This document shows positions 29,829 through 40,831 of a stretch of DNA of 64,000 bases, one piece after another. Numbering within the stretch: position 1 is the first letter of the stretch; each line of letters begins with the position of its first letter. Source of the stretch: Desulforadius tongensis (GTDB lineage Bacteria > Bacillota > Desulfotomaculia > Desulfotomaculales > Desulfohalotomaculaceae); contig NZ_JAFBCW010000001.1 in NCBI RefSeq assembly GCF_016907915.1, positions 98,986 through 162,985 of the forward strand. The letters are read 5' to 3'. The notes below the pieces were generated by a model, which was not told the DNA's origin, made no database searches, and worked only from the letters and a program-made list of their open reading frames with translations. Both the position numbers and the translations under genes were made by a program.

Positions 29829-30518
29829 TTAACGTTTATTATGCTTGCGGTGGTTTTTTTTGTTTTTGGACTTACCGCTGCTGTTGGACAGGCTGTCTAA
29901 AAATTCAAAACCATGCCTGGTGAGCTCGATATATTCCACCTGTTCCATTACTTTTAAGTCTTCCTCCGTTTCGGCATAAATAATGCTTACACTGTCGCAC
30001 TCCCTGCAGTGCAGTTCCAACCGGTCGGGGAATATATCCACTTCAATGTCATCGTTGCCGCACTGACAGTACAGGGCACCTGCTTCCGCTATATCGTGCA
30101 GGTAATTTATTGCCCGGTACATTACGTCACAGTTGACAAAGTAATCGTCACCTTCAAACTGCTCTACCAGCGCCTTAAGGTCATAATCATAGTTTTGAAC
30201 CGCTTCTCTCACTTTCTCCTCCGGACCGATGTGGCCAAGCTCTATACCGGTTTCCTGGCAGTAGAGGTTAATAACCTGCTGGGACCACATTTGGGCACCG
30301 GATACCTGCCGCTGGTGATTGGTCTCGCATATTACACAGGGCAGCTGCAGCCAGTAATTTTTTTTCTTTTTACGGGCCAACAGCAGCAGGGCACCGCAGG
30401 AACACCTGATCTCCAGCACCCGTTGGCCGGAAAAAGAAAACACTGACAGCTTATGAAATTCTAACTTGCCGCATTCCGGACAGCGCATGGCCAGCACGGT
30501 GCTGGTGCCAACAAGCAT
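29829..30518 (-). CDS. Conserved protein with several CxxC zinc-binding pairs, unknown function
   Basis: The 229-residue protein is not one I can name. It has at least five short Cys motifs (CPECGK, CSCG, CVICE, CQCGNDD, CRECDS), which suggests two or three zinc sites, and an acidic middle region. The C terminus is very basic (KSKNKKNHRKHNKR) and could contact nucleic acid. The ATG at 30518 has GGGAGGG before it. It lies between fba and a Spo0F-like regulator, a place where similar unnamed proteins are seen in related genomes. Function is unknown. Confidence 0.6.
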   Translation of the reverse strand: MLVGTSTVLAMRCPECGKLEFHKLSVFSFSGQRVLEIRCSCGALLLLARKKKKNYWLQLPCVICETNHQRQVSGAQMWSQQVINLYCQETGIELGHIGPEEKVREAVQNYDYDLKALVEQFEGDDYFVNCDVMYRAINYLHDIAEAGALYCQCGNDDIEVDIFPDRLELHCRECDSVSIIYAETEEDLKVMEQVEYIELTRHGFEFLDSLSNSSGKSKNKKNHRKHNKR

Positions 30519-30595
30519 TTAAATTCCCTCCCGTTTTTTCATTCATTAAATGCATAATTCGCCACCTGTGTATAAAATCCTTTTTTCTGTATGCA

Positions 30596-30991
30596 CTATA
30601 CACTGCAAACAGTACCGGATCTTTCTGCTTCCACCAGCAGCTCCTCAACCATCCTTTTGATGTCATTGAGGTCAAAGGGTTTGTTTATGTAGTAAACCGG
30701 TGCTAATTCCCTGGTTTGATCTATTACCTCTGTTTCATCAAGACCGCTCATCATCACCACCGGCACGCTGTGGTTAATTTCTCTAATCAGGCGCAGTGTT
30801 TCCGGCCCGCTTAAACCGGGCATTTTCATATCCAGCAGTATTAAAGACGGGTTTAGTGCCCTTAGTTTTTCCAGCGCCTCTGTTCCGCTGCCGGCTGTTT
30901 CCACGGTATACTCCCCGGAAAAGATCTCGGTAAGTAAAATTCTTATCCCCCACTGGTCGTCTACTATTAACAACTTATGTTCTTTAGACAA
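30596..30991 (-). CDS. spo0F: Spo0F-like single-domain response regulator
   Basis: This is a receiver domain without output domain. The acidic pair is in LLIVDDQWGIR, the phospho-acceptor Asp in LILLDMKMPGLSG (about 52), the Thr/Ser position in VVMMSGLDE and the Lys in YYINKPFDLND. Spo0F passes phosphate from sporulation kinases to Spo0B. Its location before fba and fsa, as in B. subtilis (spo0F-fbaA-ywjH), supports the name. The start is likely the TTG at 30991 because GGAGG lies ten bases upstream. Confidence 0.82.
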   Translation of the reverse strand: MSKEHKLLIVDDQWGIRILLTEIFSGEYTVETAGSGTEALEKLRALNPSLILLDMKMPGLSGPETLRLIREINHSVPVVMMSGLDETEVIDQTRELAPVYYINKPFDLNDIKRMVEELLVEAERSGTVCSV

Positions 30992-31054
30992 ACCGCCTGC
31001 CACCTCCAGCAAATTAAACCCCTTACTGTTTCGTTACAGAGGTGGAAAAAACCT

Positions 31055-31786
31055 TTAAAAATTTTTAAAAGGTGCCTCCGGTGCCAGGGAAGACATAGCC
31101 GTTATGAATAATACCAGGACCGCAGCAGCCAGCATCAATCCCACCGCCCAGGGAGTAATTACCACCGCCAAGGCCCTGCCGGTGCTTAACCGCTGCGCCT
31201 CTCTCAGGCCGATGGTCAGCAGCACTATACCCCAAATCACCACCGCCGCGGTAACAATAATGGACATAACAGCGGTAAAGTGGGAATTGGATACGATTTC
31301 CAAGCCCTGCACCGGTATCAGTGCCACCGCGGGCAGACCGGCCAACCCGTAAACTGTAAAAGTGGTCACAGCCCTGCCCCGGCCGCCGTAAAACTCTGCT
31401 ATCAAATGCAGCAGGCCGCTGTAAACAAACCATATTACTATGTTTATTATAAACCCGGTGGCAGCTATCACCGGTGCCGCTGCCTGCACGGCATTTACCA
31501 TGGTTTCGTTCATAAAGCCGCTGTTCAGACTTTGGGCCAGCTGGTTGTCCGCAGAGAACATGTCCATCACTGCCAGCACCAGGTTTAACCCAATTACCAG
31601 CAGCAGGGTGGAAGCCACCGGGGGGGCTTCCGCCACTCTGCGATATGTTTTCACCGGAGAAAACAGTATTCCGTATATCAGATCGGCCATGGACAGTTTA
31701 AGCGGTGCTTTGGGCTCTGTCTCCGGCTTTGCTTCCGGCATATCAGGGGGGGATTCCGGCCCCTGGGGTTTTTGTTGTTCCGTCAA
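31055..31786 (-). CDS. Yip1-domain membrane protein
   Basis: An acidic, Pro/Glu-rich N terminus (about 1-30) precedes five hydrophobic segments. The Yip1 pattern is seen as LIYGILFSPVKTYRRVAE, then FVYSGLLHLIAEFYGGRG and TVYGLAGLPAVALIP. Bacterial Yip1 proteins have no settled function. The TTG at 31786 is the likely start, nine bases after AAAGGTGG. It lies directly after sppA and is probably cotranscribed. Confidence 0.75.
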   Translation of the reverse strand: MTEQQKPQGPESPPDMPEAKPETEPKAPLKLSMADLIYGILFSPVKTYRRVAEAPPVASTLLLVIGLNLVLAVMDMFSADNQLAQSLNSGFMNETMVNAVQAAAPVIAATGFIINIVIWFVYSGLLHLIAEFYGGRGRAVTTFTVYGLAGLPAVALIPVQGLEIVSNSHFTAVMSIIVTAAVVIWGIVLLTIGLREAQRLSTGRALAVVITPWAVGLMLAAAVLVLFITAMSSLAPEAPFKNF

Positions 31787-31812
31787 AATTAACACCCACC
31801 TTTTACTAATAA

Positions 31813-32745
31813 TTAAAACACAGCTTCCTTCTCAGGCAGCAGCAGCAGACCGAAGTAAGGCAGTTTAAAGCGGTACAGCTGGAATTTACCCCCGGCGGAC
31901 AGCTGCCCAAACAGTTCATCCCATACCGTCCTGGGGCTCAGATCCACCACCGACGGCTCCCCATCAACACCGGCCAGCTCGGCGGCAATTTGAATGGCGC
32001 GGTGCATGTCGCCCAGTTCATCAACCAGGCCCAATTCCAGTGCCTGGCGGCCGGTGTATATCCTGCCGTCGGCCAGCTCTTTAACCCTTTCCACATCCAT
32101 ATTTCTACCGTTGGCCACCACTGTTACAAATTGCTGGTAAATGTCATCAATCATACTTTGAAAGATGGCCCTTTCTTCCTCCGTTACATCCCTGCTGGCA
32201 GAGCCCATATCTTTATGGGGGCCGCTTTTATATACATTGGTATCTATGCCCAGCTTGTCATAAAGGCCCTGCAGATCCATGGTCTGCATAATAACACCGA
32301 TACTGCCGGTGATGGTGGCCGGGTTGGCCACAATGCTGTCTGTTTCGCAGGATATCCAATAGGCACCGGAGGCTGCTATGTCACCCATGTAGGCCACCAC
32401 TTTTTTTCCCGATTGGCGCAGTCTTTTAATTTCGCTGCCGATTTCCAGCGACCCGGCGGCGCTGCCGCCGGGGCTGTTGATATGTAAAACCACCGCTTTA
32501 ATATTCGGGTTTTCCCTGGCCTCCTGCAGCTGCGAGATAACGGTTTGGGAACCGGCACTGACATCGCCGCCAAATCCTCCGCTGCCCCCGGTGGTAATTA
32601 CACCGGTGATGTCCACAATGCCTATATCAGCATCCGCACCGCCGGCAGCCCTGTTTAAGACCGGTTCTTCTTTAAAAACTGCCGCCGCAAAAAGGGACAG
32701 CATCACTACGCCTATTATAAGGCCGGCTACTATTTTTCTCTTCAA
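31813..32745 (-). CDS. sppA: Signal peptide peptidase SppA
   Basis: This membrane-anchored serine protease of 310 residues degrades leftover signal peptides. It has an N-terminal helix (about 5-24), HINSPGGSAAGSLEIGSEI, the catalytic Ser in GDIAASGAYWISC and the Lys dyad partner region further on (YKSGPHKDMGSASR). IYTGRQALELGLVDELG also fits the ClpP-like fold. It is the short, single-domain form typical of Gram-positives. Confidence 0.92.
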   Translation of the reverse strand: MKRKIVAGLIIGVVMLSLFAAAVFKEEPVLNRAAGGADADIGIVDITGVITTGGSGGFGGDVSAGSQTVISQLQEARENPNIKAVVLHINSPGGSAAGSLEIGSEIKRLRQSGKKVVAYMGDIAASGAYWISCETDSIVANPATITGSIGVIMQTMDLQGLYDKLGIDTNVYKSGPHKDMGSASRDVTEEERAIFQSMIDDIYQQFVTVVANGRNMDVERVKELADGRIYTGRQALELGLVDELGDMHRAIQIAAELAGVDGEPSVVDLSPRTVWDELFGQLSAGGKFQLYRFKLPYFGLLLLPEKEAVF

Positions 32746-32848
32746 GAATTTACACCCCCGTGTGTTTAGTAAAGAAATAAGTAATAGTTTTTGCCTTTAG
32801 TCGGGTTATTCGACACCGTCACCCGGTTTCCCTCTAGCTAAAAATAAG

Positions 32849-32872
32849 AGCTTTGGTATCGGTACCAAAGCT
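32849..32872 (-). terminator. Terminator of pyrG
   Basis: A perfect 10-bp stem (AGCTTTGGTA with its complement) and 4-base loop is followed on the minus strand by CTTATTTTT. It is 20 bases past the pyrG stop. Confidence 0.85.
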
Positions 32873-32891
32873 GCTTTTGACACGTCGGTAT

Positions 32892-34520
<1,629 letters not shown>

Positions 34521-34595
34521 CTATTACTGTTTAGAAATTGTTGATGATAAACTACCTGTTACATTCTATATCTTTGCCAATGGGGTGTCAATATG

Positions 34596-34769
34596 TTAAC
34601 GTACCCATCCCAGCCTTACCGCCAGCAAATATCCCAAAAAGATGCCCACAATTCCCATCACCCCGGCCAATGTGGGCGGGGCGGGAATGGGCAGTTTCAG
34701 GCGCGCAAAAATCAGGCCTAAAAACAACCCTGTGACTAAGGCTAAAACTATTTCTTTAAAATTCTGCAT
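34596..34769 (-). CDS. XapX-domain small membrane protein
   Basis: The reading frame gives a 57-residue protein, start ATG at 34769 and stop TAA at 34596-34598. It contains two hydrophobic helices joined by LPIPAPPTLAGVMGIVGIFL, the signature of the XapX family of small membrane proteins of unknown function. AAGGGGGG stands about nine bases before the start. It sits between argS (upstream, 100 bases) and pyrG (85 bases). Confidence 0.8.
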   Translation of the reverse strand: MQNFKEIVLALVTGLFLGLIFARLKLPIPAPPTLAGVMGIVGIFLGYLLAVRLGWVR

Positions 34770-34838
34770 TTTTAATGCCCCCCTTATTCTCCTCTGGAAA
34801 AAGCTGCGGTTCTAAAGCCGGCAGCCTTTGCAGGTCCG

Positions 34839-34865
34839 CCGTGCCGCACAGGAAGTGCGGCACGG
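34839..34865 (-). terminator. GC-rich hairpin after argS
   Basis: A perfect 11-bp stem with loop AGGAA lies four bases past the argS stop. There is no U-run on the minus strand, so it may be an mRNA 3'-end stabiliser or a weak terminator before the XapX gene. Confidence 0.5.
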
Positions 34866-34869
34866 GGAT

Positions 34870-36555
34870 TTACATTTTTTCCGGCGCGGAAACGCCGATT
34901 AATCTCAAGCCGTTTCTCAAAACTATGCCGGTGGCATTCACCAGCACCAACCTGGCCGCGGATAACCGGGGGTCGTCTACAATTACCCGGCTGCTGTTGT
35001 AAAAGCTGTGGAACAGCCCGGCCAGCTCGTGCAGGTATTTGGCAATGCGGTGCGGGGCCATTGTTTGGGCGGCCATGGATATTTCCACCGGGAAGTGGGC
35101 CAGTTTGCGAATTAAATTTATTTCCTGCTCGTTCTGCAGCACTTTCAGGTCCACTTCTTTGGCGGTGGGTTTTTCACCGCCCCGCTCTGCCAGCTGGCGG
35201 AAGATGCTGCATATGCGGGCGTGGGCATACTGGATATAAAACACCGGGTTGTCGTTGGTTTGGGATTTGGCCAAATCCAAGTCGAATTCCAGGTGGCTGT
35301 CAGGACTGCGCATAATAAAGAAGTAGCGGGCGGCATCTTTACCCACTTCGGCAATTAGTTCCGACAGCGTTACAAACCGGCCGGTGCGCTTGGACATGCG
35401 CACCACTTCTCCCCCCCGCAGCAGGCGCACCAGCTGCATCAGTATTATTTCCAAGCTGTCTCTGTTATAACCCAGGGCTTCCATGGAACCTTTCATCCGG
35501 TTGACATGGCCGTGATGATCGGCACCCCAGATGTTGATTACCCGCTGGAAGCCGCGCTGAAACTTATTTTTATGATAAGCAATGTCGGCAGCAAAGTAGG
35601 TGGGTATACCGTTGGAACGGACTACCACTTCATCTTTTTCATCGCCAAAGGCGGTGGCTTTAAACCACAGGGCATTTTCGTGCTCGTAGATGTAACCCTT
35701 TTGCTGCAGTTCCTTTATAGTTTCTTCAATTGCGCCGGATTGATGCAGGGATTGCTCTGAAAACCATACGTCGTATATCACACCAAAATCTAACAGGGTG
35801 TTTTTAATGGCGGTGAGTTTTTCTTTCAGGGCAAATTGAACCAGTTTTTCCCGGCGGGTGGCCCCGTCGACGTTTAAATATTTATCCTGGTACTGCTGAA
35901 TAAAGTTCTTTACCGTATCTATCAGGTCTTCACCATGATACCCTTCCTCCGGCAGGGGCACGTCCTGGCCCAACTGCTGAAGGTAGCGGGCTTCCAGGGA
36001 TCTGCCGAAGTTCTCAATTTGGTTGCCGGCATCGTTTATGTAGTATTCTCTCTGCACGTCATAACCGGCAAATTCTAAAATTGAAGCCAGGCTGTCGCCT
36101 AGGGCCGCCCCCCTGGCATTGCCCATGTGCAGAAGCCCGGTGGGGTTGGCACTTACAAACTCCACCTGTACTTTAGTGCCTTCTCCCAGGTCTACCCTGC
36201 CGTAATGCTCCCCCTGTTCTTCCACCTGGAGCAGCACCCGGTGCATCCAGTAGGGATCAAGGTGAAAATTAATAAAGCCGGGACCAGCTATTTCTACCTT
36301 CTGCACCGAAGTCCCAGCCAGTTCTAATTTATTTACTATTATTTCCGCCAGTTTGCGCGGTGCATTTTTGGCCGGCTTGGCCAGCATTAAGGCCAGGTTG
36401 GTGGCAAAATCTCCATGGCCCTTTTCCCGGGGCACCTCTACTATAAATTCGGGCACGGTCAGCGGCGGTATTTCTCCATCTTGGATGGCCTTTTCCACCG
36501 CCTGGGCCAGCCTCTGTGCCAGTTGTGACTGCATTTGTGCAACTATACCGCTCAT
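34870..36555 (-). CDS. argS: Arginyl-tRNA synthetase
   Basis: This class Ia synthetase has 561 residues. The HIGH-like motif reads LLHMGNARGAALGDSLA (about 134-150), the KMSKS-like motif VRMSKRTGRFVTL (about 385-397), and the C-terminal anticodon-binding helices include HELAGLFHSFYNSSRV. The N-terminal Add1 domain runs about 10-90. The DUF1934 gene just upstream (8-base gap) is the usual partner in Firmicutes. Confidence 0.97.
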   Translation of the reverse strand: MSGIVAQMQSQLAQRLAQAVEKAIQDGEIPPLTVPEFIVEVPREKGHGDFATNLALMLAKPAKNAPRKLAEIIVNKLELAGTSVQKVEIAGPGFINFHLDPYWMHRVLLQVEEQGEHYGRVDLGEGTKVQVEFVSANPTGLLHMGNARGAALGDSLASILEFAGYDVQREYYINDAGNQIENFGRSLEARYLQQLGQDVPLPEEGYHGEDLIDTVKNFIQQYQDKYLNVDGATRREKLVQFALKEKLTAIKNTLLDFGVIYDVWFSEQSLHQSGAIEETIKELQQKGYIYEHENALWFKATAFGDEKDEVVVRSNGIPTYFAADIAYHKNKFQRGFQRVINIWGADHHGHVNRMKGSMEALGYNRDSLEIILMQLVRLLRGGEVVRMSKRTGRFVTLSELIAEVGKDAARYFFIMRSPDSHLEFDLDLAKSQTNDNPVFYIQYAHARICSIFRQLAERGGEKPTAKEVDLKVLQNEQEINLIRKLAHFPVEISMAAQTMAPHRIAKYLHELAGLFHSFYNSSRVIVDDPRLSAARLVLVNATGIVLRNGLRLIGVSAPEKM

Positions 36556-36563
36556 ATCGAGAG

Positions 36564-36986
36564 TTAAACCTCCTTAACGGTGATTATCAGCTTATTACGG
36601 CCTATTTTTTGCTGATTTAGCTCTAATTCATAGTCTAGATTAATACTTCCACCGGTCTCTGTCAAGTTAACCTCCAGTTTCCGGGCCTGCACCCTGGTTT
36701 TAAAGCTGCCGTACGGTGTAACGTAGGTTCCCCGGCATCCGGTCCCTTCTTTAAACAGTTGTTTTTGTCTTACGGCACCCACGCGGTTTAATGTCACCCG
36801 GTGGGGTTCCACTTTCAATGTGGTTGTGGTGCCTTCCAGGCCGGAAACGGCACTTTCTTTGTACATGATGTAAATGCTGTTGTTTTTGGCAAATAAACTG
36901 CCCGTGGTGACAAATTCAATGGTTTCTCGTTCTCCCCACTGGTTGATTTGGGTATTTTTTATGCTCACCCGTACTGCTTTACCCAT
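36564..36986 (-). CDS. DUF1934 (YwiB-like) beta-barrel protein
   Basis: The 140-residue protein shows the DUF1934 pattern: VRVSIKNTQ, YIMYKESAVSGLEGTTTTLKV, VTLNRVGAVRQKQLFKEG and ETGGSINLDYELELNQQKIGRN. The fold is a lipocalin-like barrel; function is unknown. The ATG at 36986 is preferred over a GTG twelve bases upstream. Its close spacing to argS suggests one transcript, as for ywiB-argS in B. subtilis. Confidence 0.85.
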   Translation of the reverse strand: MGKAVRVSIKNTQINQWGERETIEFVTTGSLFAKNNSIYIMYKESAVSGLEGTTTTLKVEPHRVTLNRVGAVRQKQLFKEGTGCRGTYVTPYGSFKTRVQARKLEVNLTETGGSINLDYELELNQQKIGRNKLIITVKEV

Positions 36987-37137
36987 TTTAAACACCACCG
37001 GTAATTATATCTGAATATTTTACAATATCGCCGGGGGTTTTGCAACGTCATTCCCATTTGTCTGCAGGCCGGCCGCGGCAGTGCTCAGCCGGGCAGCTGC
37101 CCGCTCTATTCGGTCTTATGTACACCGTGAAAAGAAT

Positions 37138-37163
37138 AAAGAGCAGGTTTTACCCTGCTCTTT
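37138..37163 (-). terminator. Terminator of the dsrABD operon
   Basis: A perfect 10-bp stem (AAAGAGCAGG with CCTGCTCTTT) with a 6-base loop lies 11 bases past the dsrD stop and is followed by ATTCTTTTC. It closes the dsrA-dsrB-dsrD transcript. Confidence 0.85.
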
Positions 37164-37173
37164 AGTGCTTGTT

Positions 37174-37380
37174 TTAGCCTTTAGGAGTATGGTCTTTACC
37201 GGCCAAGGTAATGTAGGAAGTACCGATGTAAAGGTATTCCACCTTGCCTTCTTTGGCCAGCTCAGCGCAGGCTTTATCTACCTCACGCTTTTTAGCACCA
37301 ATTTTTTCGGCAATTTCCTTACTCTTAGCCTTGCTGACGGTACCCAGGTACTCCAGAATTTTGGCTTTTAATTCTTCCAT
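37174..37380 (-). CDS. dsrD: Dissimilatory sulfite reductase-associated protein DsrD
   Basis: This 68-residue winged-helix protein starts MEELKAKILEYLGTVSKAKSKEIAEKIGAKKREVDK-like (two helices with Lys/Glu) and contains KEGKVEYLYIGTSYITLAGK. DsrD occurs in sulfate, sulfite and thiosulfate reducers next to dsrB. It has been reported to act as an allosteric activator of DsrAB, although its fold once suggested DNA binding. Its presence marks the reductive, not oxidative, dsr type. Confidence 0.95.
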   Translation of the reverse strand: MEELKAKILEYLGTVSKAKSKEIAEKIGAKKREVDKACAELAKEGKVEYLYIGTSYITLAGKDHTPKG

Positions 37381-37463
37381 GGAATTTTCACCACCTATCG
37401 GACTTTACCACAAACAGATGTGGTGCTTAAACGGTAGTTTACCTGTTTACGACCGCTTCTATC

Positions 37464-38531
37464 CTACCACTTGAATTGAGTGGTGGAACGGAAGGTGGTT
37501 ACAGCATGGGTGAAGTCGTCAATGTGCTTGTCGGTGAACTCGAGGCCGGAAATTTCGAAGAATTTCTCCCAACCGATGCGCTCGATCCACTCACCCATTC
37601 TTTCACCTTTCTTAGCATTGGCTGCGTATACTTCAACCAGATGCTTAACTGCGTCAACAACCTCTGGCCAGCGCGGAGGATTGTTAGGCAGATAAGGAAT
37701 AGCCAGACGTGAGAACATCGGAGCTGTACGAGCGTTGGATACTTTACCACCTACCCAGATGGACACAGCATCGTTTTCAGGGTCGATGATGTGGATTGAC
37801 GGGCACATGGTGTAGCAGTTACCGCAGTACATGCAGCGCTCTTCCTTAATTTCAACCGATTTCAGTTTCGGGTTTGGACGAATAGCAGCTGTGGGACAGC
37901 TGGCAATAACAGTGGGGATCTCACAGGCGCTCTTCAAGTTTTCATGGTTAACTACAGGAGCTTTTCTGTGGATACCCAGGATAGCAATGTCGGAGCAGTG
38001 AACAGCACCGCACATGTTCAAGCAGCAGGCCAAGGAAATTCTCAGCTTGGCAGGCAGCTTCATGTTTTCGAAGTACTCGAACAGTTCGTCCATTACAGAC
38101 TTCACAATCCCGGATGCATCTGTAGCCGGGGTGTGGCAGTGTACCCAACCCTGGGTGTGAACCATGTTGGAGATGGAGTTACCGGTACCACCAACGGGCA
38201 GACCTTTTTCTTTCAGTTCTGCAATTAACGGTTCAACGTTTTCTTCCTTGCTCAGCAGGAATTCAACATTGTGACGGCTGGTAAATCTGAGGTAACCATC
38301 ACAGTATTTATCAGCCAGATCGCAGAGATCGCGAATGAAGTAAATGCTAACCAATCTCGGTGAGCCAACCCGCACGGTGTACAGTTTGTCGCCGGTTTCA
38401 GATACGTGTACCAGCACACCAGGCTTCAGAATTTCGTGGTACTTCCATTTACCGTAGTTTTCCTTAATAATCGGCGGAAGCATTTGTTCATAATGCGGAG
38501 GGCCGATATCAGTTTTAGCCATTTGCGTCAC
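37464..38531 (-). CDS. dsrB: Dissimilatory sulfite reductase subunit beta
   Basis: DsrB forms the alpha2-beta2 siroheme enzyme that reduces sulfite to a DsrC-bound trisulfide. The 355-residue protein shows [14 protein letters not shown], the cluster-binding [12 protein letters not shown] (about 165-176), and an inserted ferredoxin domain with [18 protein letters not shown]. The C-terminal region [15 protein letters not shown] is family-typical. It lies 60 bases after dsrA. Confidence 0.98.
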   Translation of the reverse strand: MTQMAKTDIGPPHYEQMLPPIIKENYGKWKYHEILKPGVLVHVSETGDKLYTVRVGSPRLVSIYFIRDLCDLADKYCDGYLRFTSRHNVEFLLSKEENVEPLIAELKEKGLPVGGTGNSISNMVHTQGWVHCHTPATDASGIVKSVMDELFEYFENMKLPAKLRISLACCLNMCGAVHCSDIAILGIHRKAPVVNHENLKSACEIPTVIASCPTAAIRPNPKLKSVEIKEERCMYCGNCYTMCPSIHIIDPENDAVSIWVGGKVSNARTAPMFSRLAIPYLPNNPPRWPEVVDAVKHLVEVYAANAKKGERMGEWIERIGWEKFFEISGLEFTDKHIDDFTHAVTTFRSTTQFKW

Positions 38532-38590
38532 CTCTCCCCATATAATAATTTATTTATAATACTTTTTAGTTAATTAACCTTAACCGGGTG

Positions 38591-39775
38591 TTATTTAACT
38601 TCTTCCGGCCACCAGAATACGTAGGGGTTAGCCCGTGGACGGAATACCATTTGCGGAATGGGATCAAGTTCAACGGCACGCAGGAAGTTGCGCATACCGA
38701 GGCGGCAGATGGTTTCACCCACACGCTCACGGACTTTACCGTTTTCATCCCACCATTCCCAAATCTTATCCAGCAGGTCTTTAATTTCTTCGTAATCGTT
38801 GTCTTTGTTGATTTCCATGAAGGGAACCAGTACCCAGCCCAGGAACGCGGACTGCAGAATGGTAGCCTTACCACCGATCAGGATGGAAGCACCCTTTTCT
38901 TTGCCGGGGCGCAGAGCCTTGGGCATAACGTTGATGCAGTGCATGCAGCGCACACACTCTTTGCCTTCCAGCTTCAGCTCATTGCCGTCCCAGCTCAGAG
39001 CGCCGGTGGGGCAGCGATCGATTACCAGATCTTCAATATCTAAACCGTTCTTAACGTACTCGCGTACGCCTTCCTGGTCGATTTGCAGATCATCTTTCCA
39101 AGTACCGATGATGGCAAAGTCAGAACGCGCGATTGCTGCAACACAGTCGTTGGGGCAGCCGGAAATCTTGATTTTGAACTTGTACGGCCACATGGGACGG
39201 TGCAGCTCGTCTTGGAATGCATTAGTCAGGTTGTGGCACAGATCCATGGTGTCAAAGCAGGAAAACTCACAACGAGCCATACCGCAGCAGCAGCTGGGGG
39301 TACGCAGGTCGGAACCTGAACCGCCGAGGTCGAAACCCTGCTCGCTGAATTCATCGAAAGTGGGTTGTAATTCTTCTGTGGTGGTACCCAACAGAACAAT
39401 GTCACCAGTAGAGCCGTGCAGGTTTGTCAGACCGCTACCGTGTTTTTCCCACAGGTCACAAATTGTGCGCAGAGCTTTGGTGTTGTAGAACCAACCGCTG
39501 GGTTGATTCAGACGTATGGTGTGGAACTCAGCTACGTTGGGGAATTTTTCCGGAATGTCACTGTAACGCCCGATTACACCACCGCCGTAACCCATAACAC
39601 CGACGATACCGCCGTGTTTCCAGTGCCCTTTTTTCTCCTCATAAGATACCTCTAATTGACCGAGGAGGTCTTGGGCGGCGGGCTTTTCAGGAGCCATTTT
39701 CTTGATTTCTTTCACAAAACTTGGCCACGGTCCTGTTTCCAGTTGATCCAAGAGTGGAGTCTTGGAATCTGCCAT
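38591..39775 (-). CDS. dsrA: Dissimilatory sulfite reductase subunit alpha
   Basis: DsrA carries siroheme and [4Fe-4S] sites. The cluster ligands lie in [18 protein letters not shown] (CX5C-type) and SGCPNDCVA (CX3C), and the ferredoxin domain has [20 protein letters not shown]. The C-terminal half includes [14 protein letters not shown]. The ATG at 39775 is chosen, with GGAGGTG seven bases before it; 48 bases of extra frame upstream are unlike the family. With dsrB and dsrD it forms one operon under the promoter region at 39951-40034. Confidence 0.98.
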   Translation of the reverse strand: MADSKTPLLDQLETGPWPSFVKEIKKMAPEKPAAQDLLGQLEVSYEEKKGHWKHGGIVGVMGYGGGVIGRYSDIPEKFPNVAEFHTIRLNQPSGWFYNTKALRTICDLWEKHGSGLTNLHGSTGDIVLLGTTTEELQPTFDEFSEQGFDLGGSGSDLRTPSCCCGMARCEFSCFDTMDLCHNLTNAFQDELHRPMWPYKFKIKISGCPNDCVAAIARSDFAIIGTWKDDLQIDQEGVREYVKNGLDIEDLVIDRCPTGALSWDGNELKLEGKECVRCMHCINVMPKALRPGKEKGASILIGGKATILQSAFLGWVLVPFMEINKDNDYEEIKDLLDKIWEWWDENGKVRERVGETICRLGMRNFLRAVELDPIPQMVFRPRANPYVFWWPEEVK

Positions 39776-40255
39776 TAAGCTCACCTCCAGTTTTTTTACA
39801 GTGGGGACAGCACTGCCGTCCAACCTAGTTATAAATTGCTAAAGCCTGAAACCAATGTTTAGACATTAAATTGGGACGAGTTCAATCACCCGGTGGTTAA
39901 CTCGCCTCGGCAATGTCCAACATATGGTTTTCAGACACAGCTTACCGCCGTTTGTACAACAATGTGTACAAAATACAAAAAAAACGCAATGTTATATAAA
40001 TTCGCTATATATAATTCTAGCTTGCATGTACAAAGTTTAACATCTTCCAGTTAGTCTGTCAACCGGCAAACTACCATTATATCCGGCAGATTTTTCAACA
40101 GTTAGAATTTTAAGATAATTCGCTGGCAAACTATAATAATTCTACAAACAGCATTAACAATGTAACTTTGTTCCAAAAATGCAGCGGGTTGTTTACAGCG
40201 GTTGGGGCACAGGGGCGCCAACCGCTGTTTTCTATTAATTGTGTATATTCTACAT
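39776..40255 (-). promoter_or_regulatory. dsrABD promoter region with TGTACAAA palindrome
   Basis: This 480-base gap holds no gene. An inverted repeat TTTGTACA-N6-TGTACAAA lies at 39951-39972, and a further half-site TGTACAAA lies at 40027-40034. On the minus strand TTGTAC (40028-40033) and TATATA (40006-40011), 16 bases apart, form a plausible promoter whose -35 box is inside the half-site. The palindrome would lie some 30 bases downstream of the start of transcription. It does not match the usual Rex or Fnr/HcpR half-sites, so a different regulator is likely. Transcript ends are inferred. Confidence 0.55.
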
Positions 40256-40831
40256 TTATATTCCGTATCCTGCAGCAAAAGCAGATTTATTTACTTCCAA
40301 AAACCTATCCGGGACCACTTCTTCCAGTGCCTGTTCCCATATTTCCCGCTCTATGGGCATGTGCTTGGCCAGCACACCCAGGAGCACCACGTTGGCGGTA
40401 CGGGGATTGCCGCAGTTCAGTGCTATGTCCAGCGCCTTTACCACTTTAGTATTATGCACTCTGCCGCCAATATATTCCAGCACCCCTTCGGGATAAGCGG
40501 CAGCACCTGTCAATACCGGGACGGGGTTTATGGCTTGATTATTGATAATTATCGTCCCCTCCGGCTTTAAGTATGAAAGCCAGCGCAGCGCTTCCAGTTT
40601 TTCAAAGGCCAGTACGACGTCGGCACCGCCTTCTGCAACGAGGGGCGAGTGAACCTCTTGGGCCAGGCGCAGCTGGGTTACAACACTGCCTCCCCGCTGG
40701 GCCATCCCTTTAATCTCGGATACTTTAATATCGTATCCCTTTTTTCGGGCCGCCCGGGCCAGTATTTTAGTGGCTAAAATGGTGCCCTGCCCGCCTACGC
40801 CCACCAGCATTACATCAAAGGGTTTAAGCAT
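40256..40831 (-). CDS. iorB: Indolepyruvate ferredoxin oxidoreductase subunit beta
   Basis: This 191-residue gamma-type subunit of 2-oxoacid:ferredoxin oxidoreductases has the N-terminal LVGVGGQGTILATKIL and SEIKGMAQRGGSVVTQLR. Together with IorA it catalyses reversible oxidative decarboxylation of aryl pyruvates (indole-, phenyl- and hydroxyphenylpyruvate) to aryl-CoA. Its start overlaps the end of iorA by eight bases, so translation is coupled. See the T-box leader for the likely direction of flux. Confidence 0.93.
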   Translation of the reverse strand: MLKPFDVMLVGVGGQGTILATKILARAARKKGYDIKVSEIKGMAQRGGSVVTQLRLAQEVHSPLVAEGGADVVLAFEKLEALRWLSYLKPEGTIIINNQAINPVPVLTGAAAYPEGVLEYIGGRVHNTKVVKALDIALNCGNPRTANVVLLGVLAKHMPIEREIWEQALEEVVPDRFLEVNKSAFAAGYGI

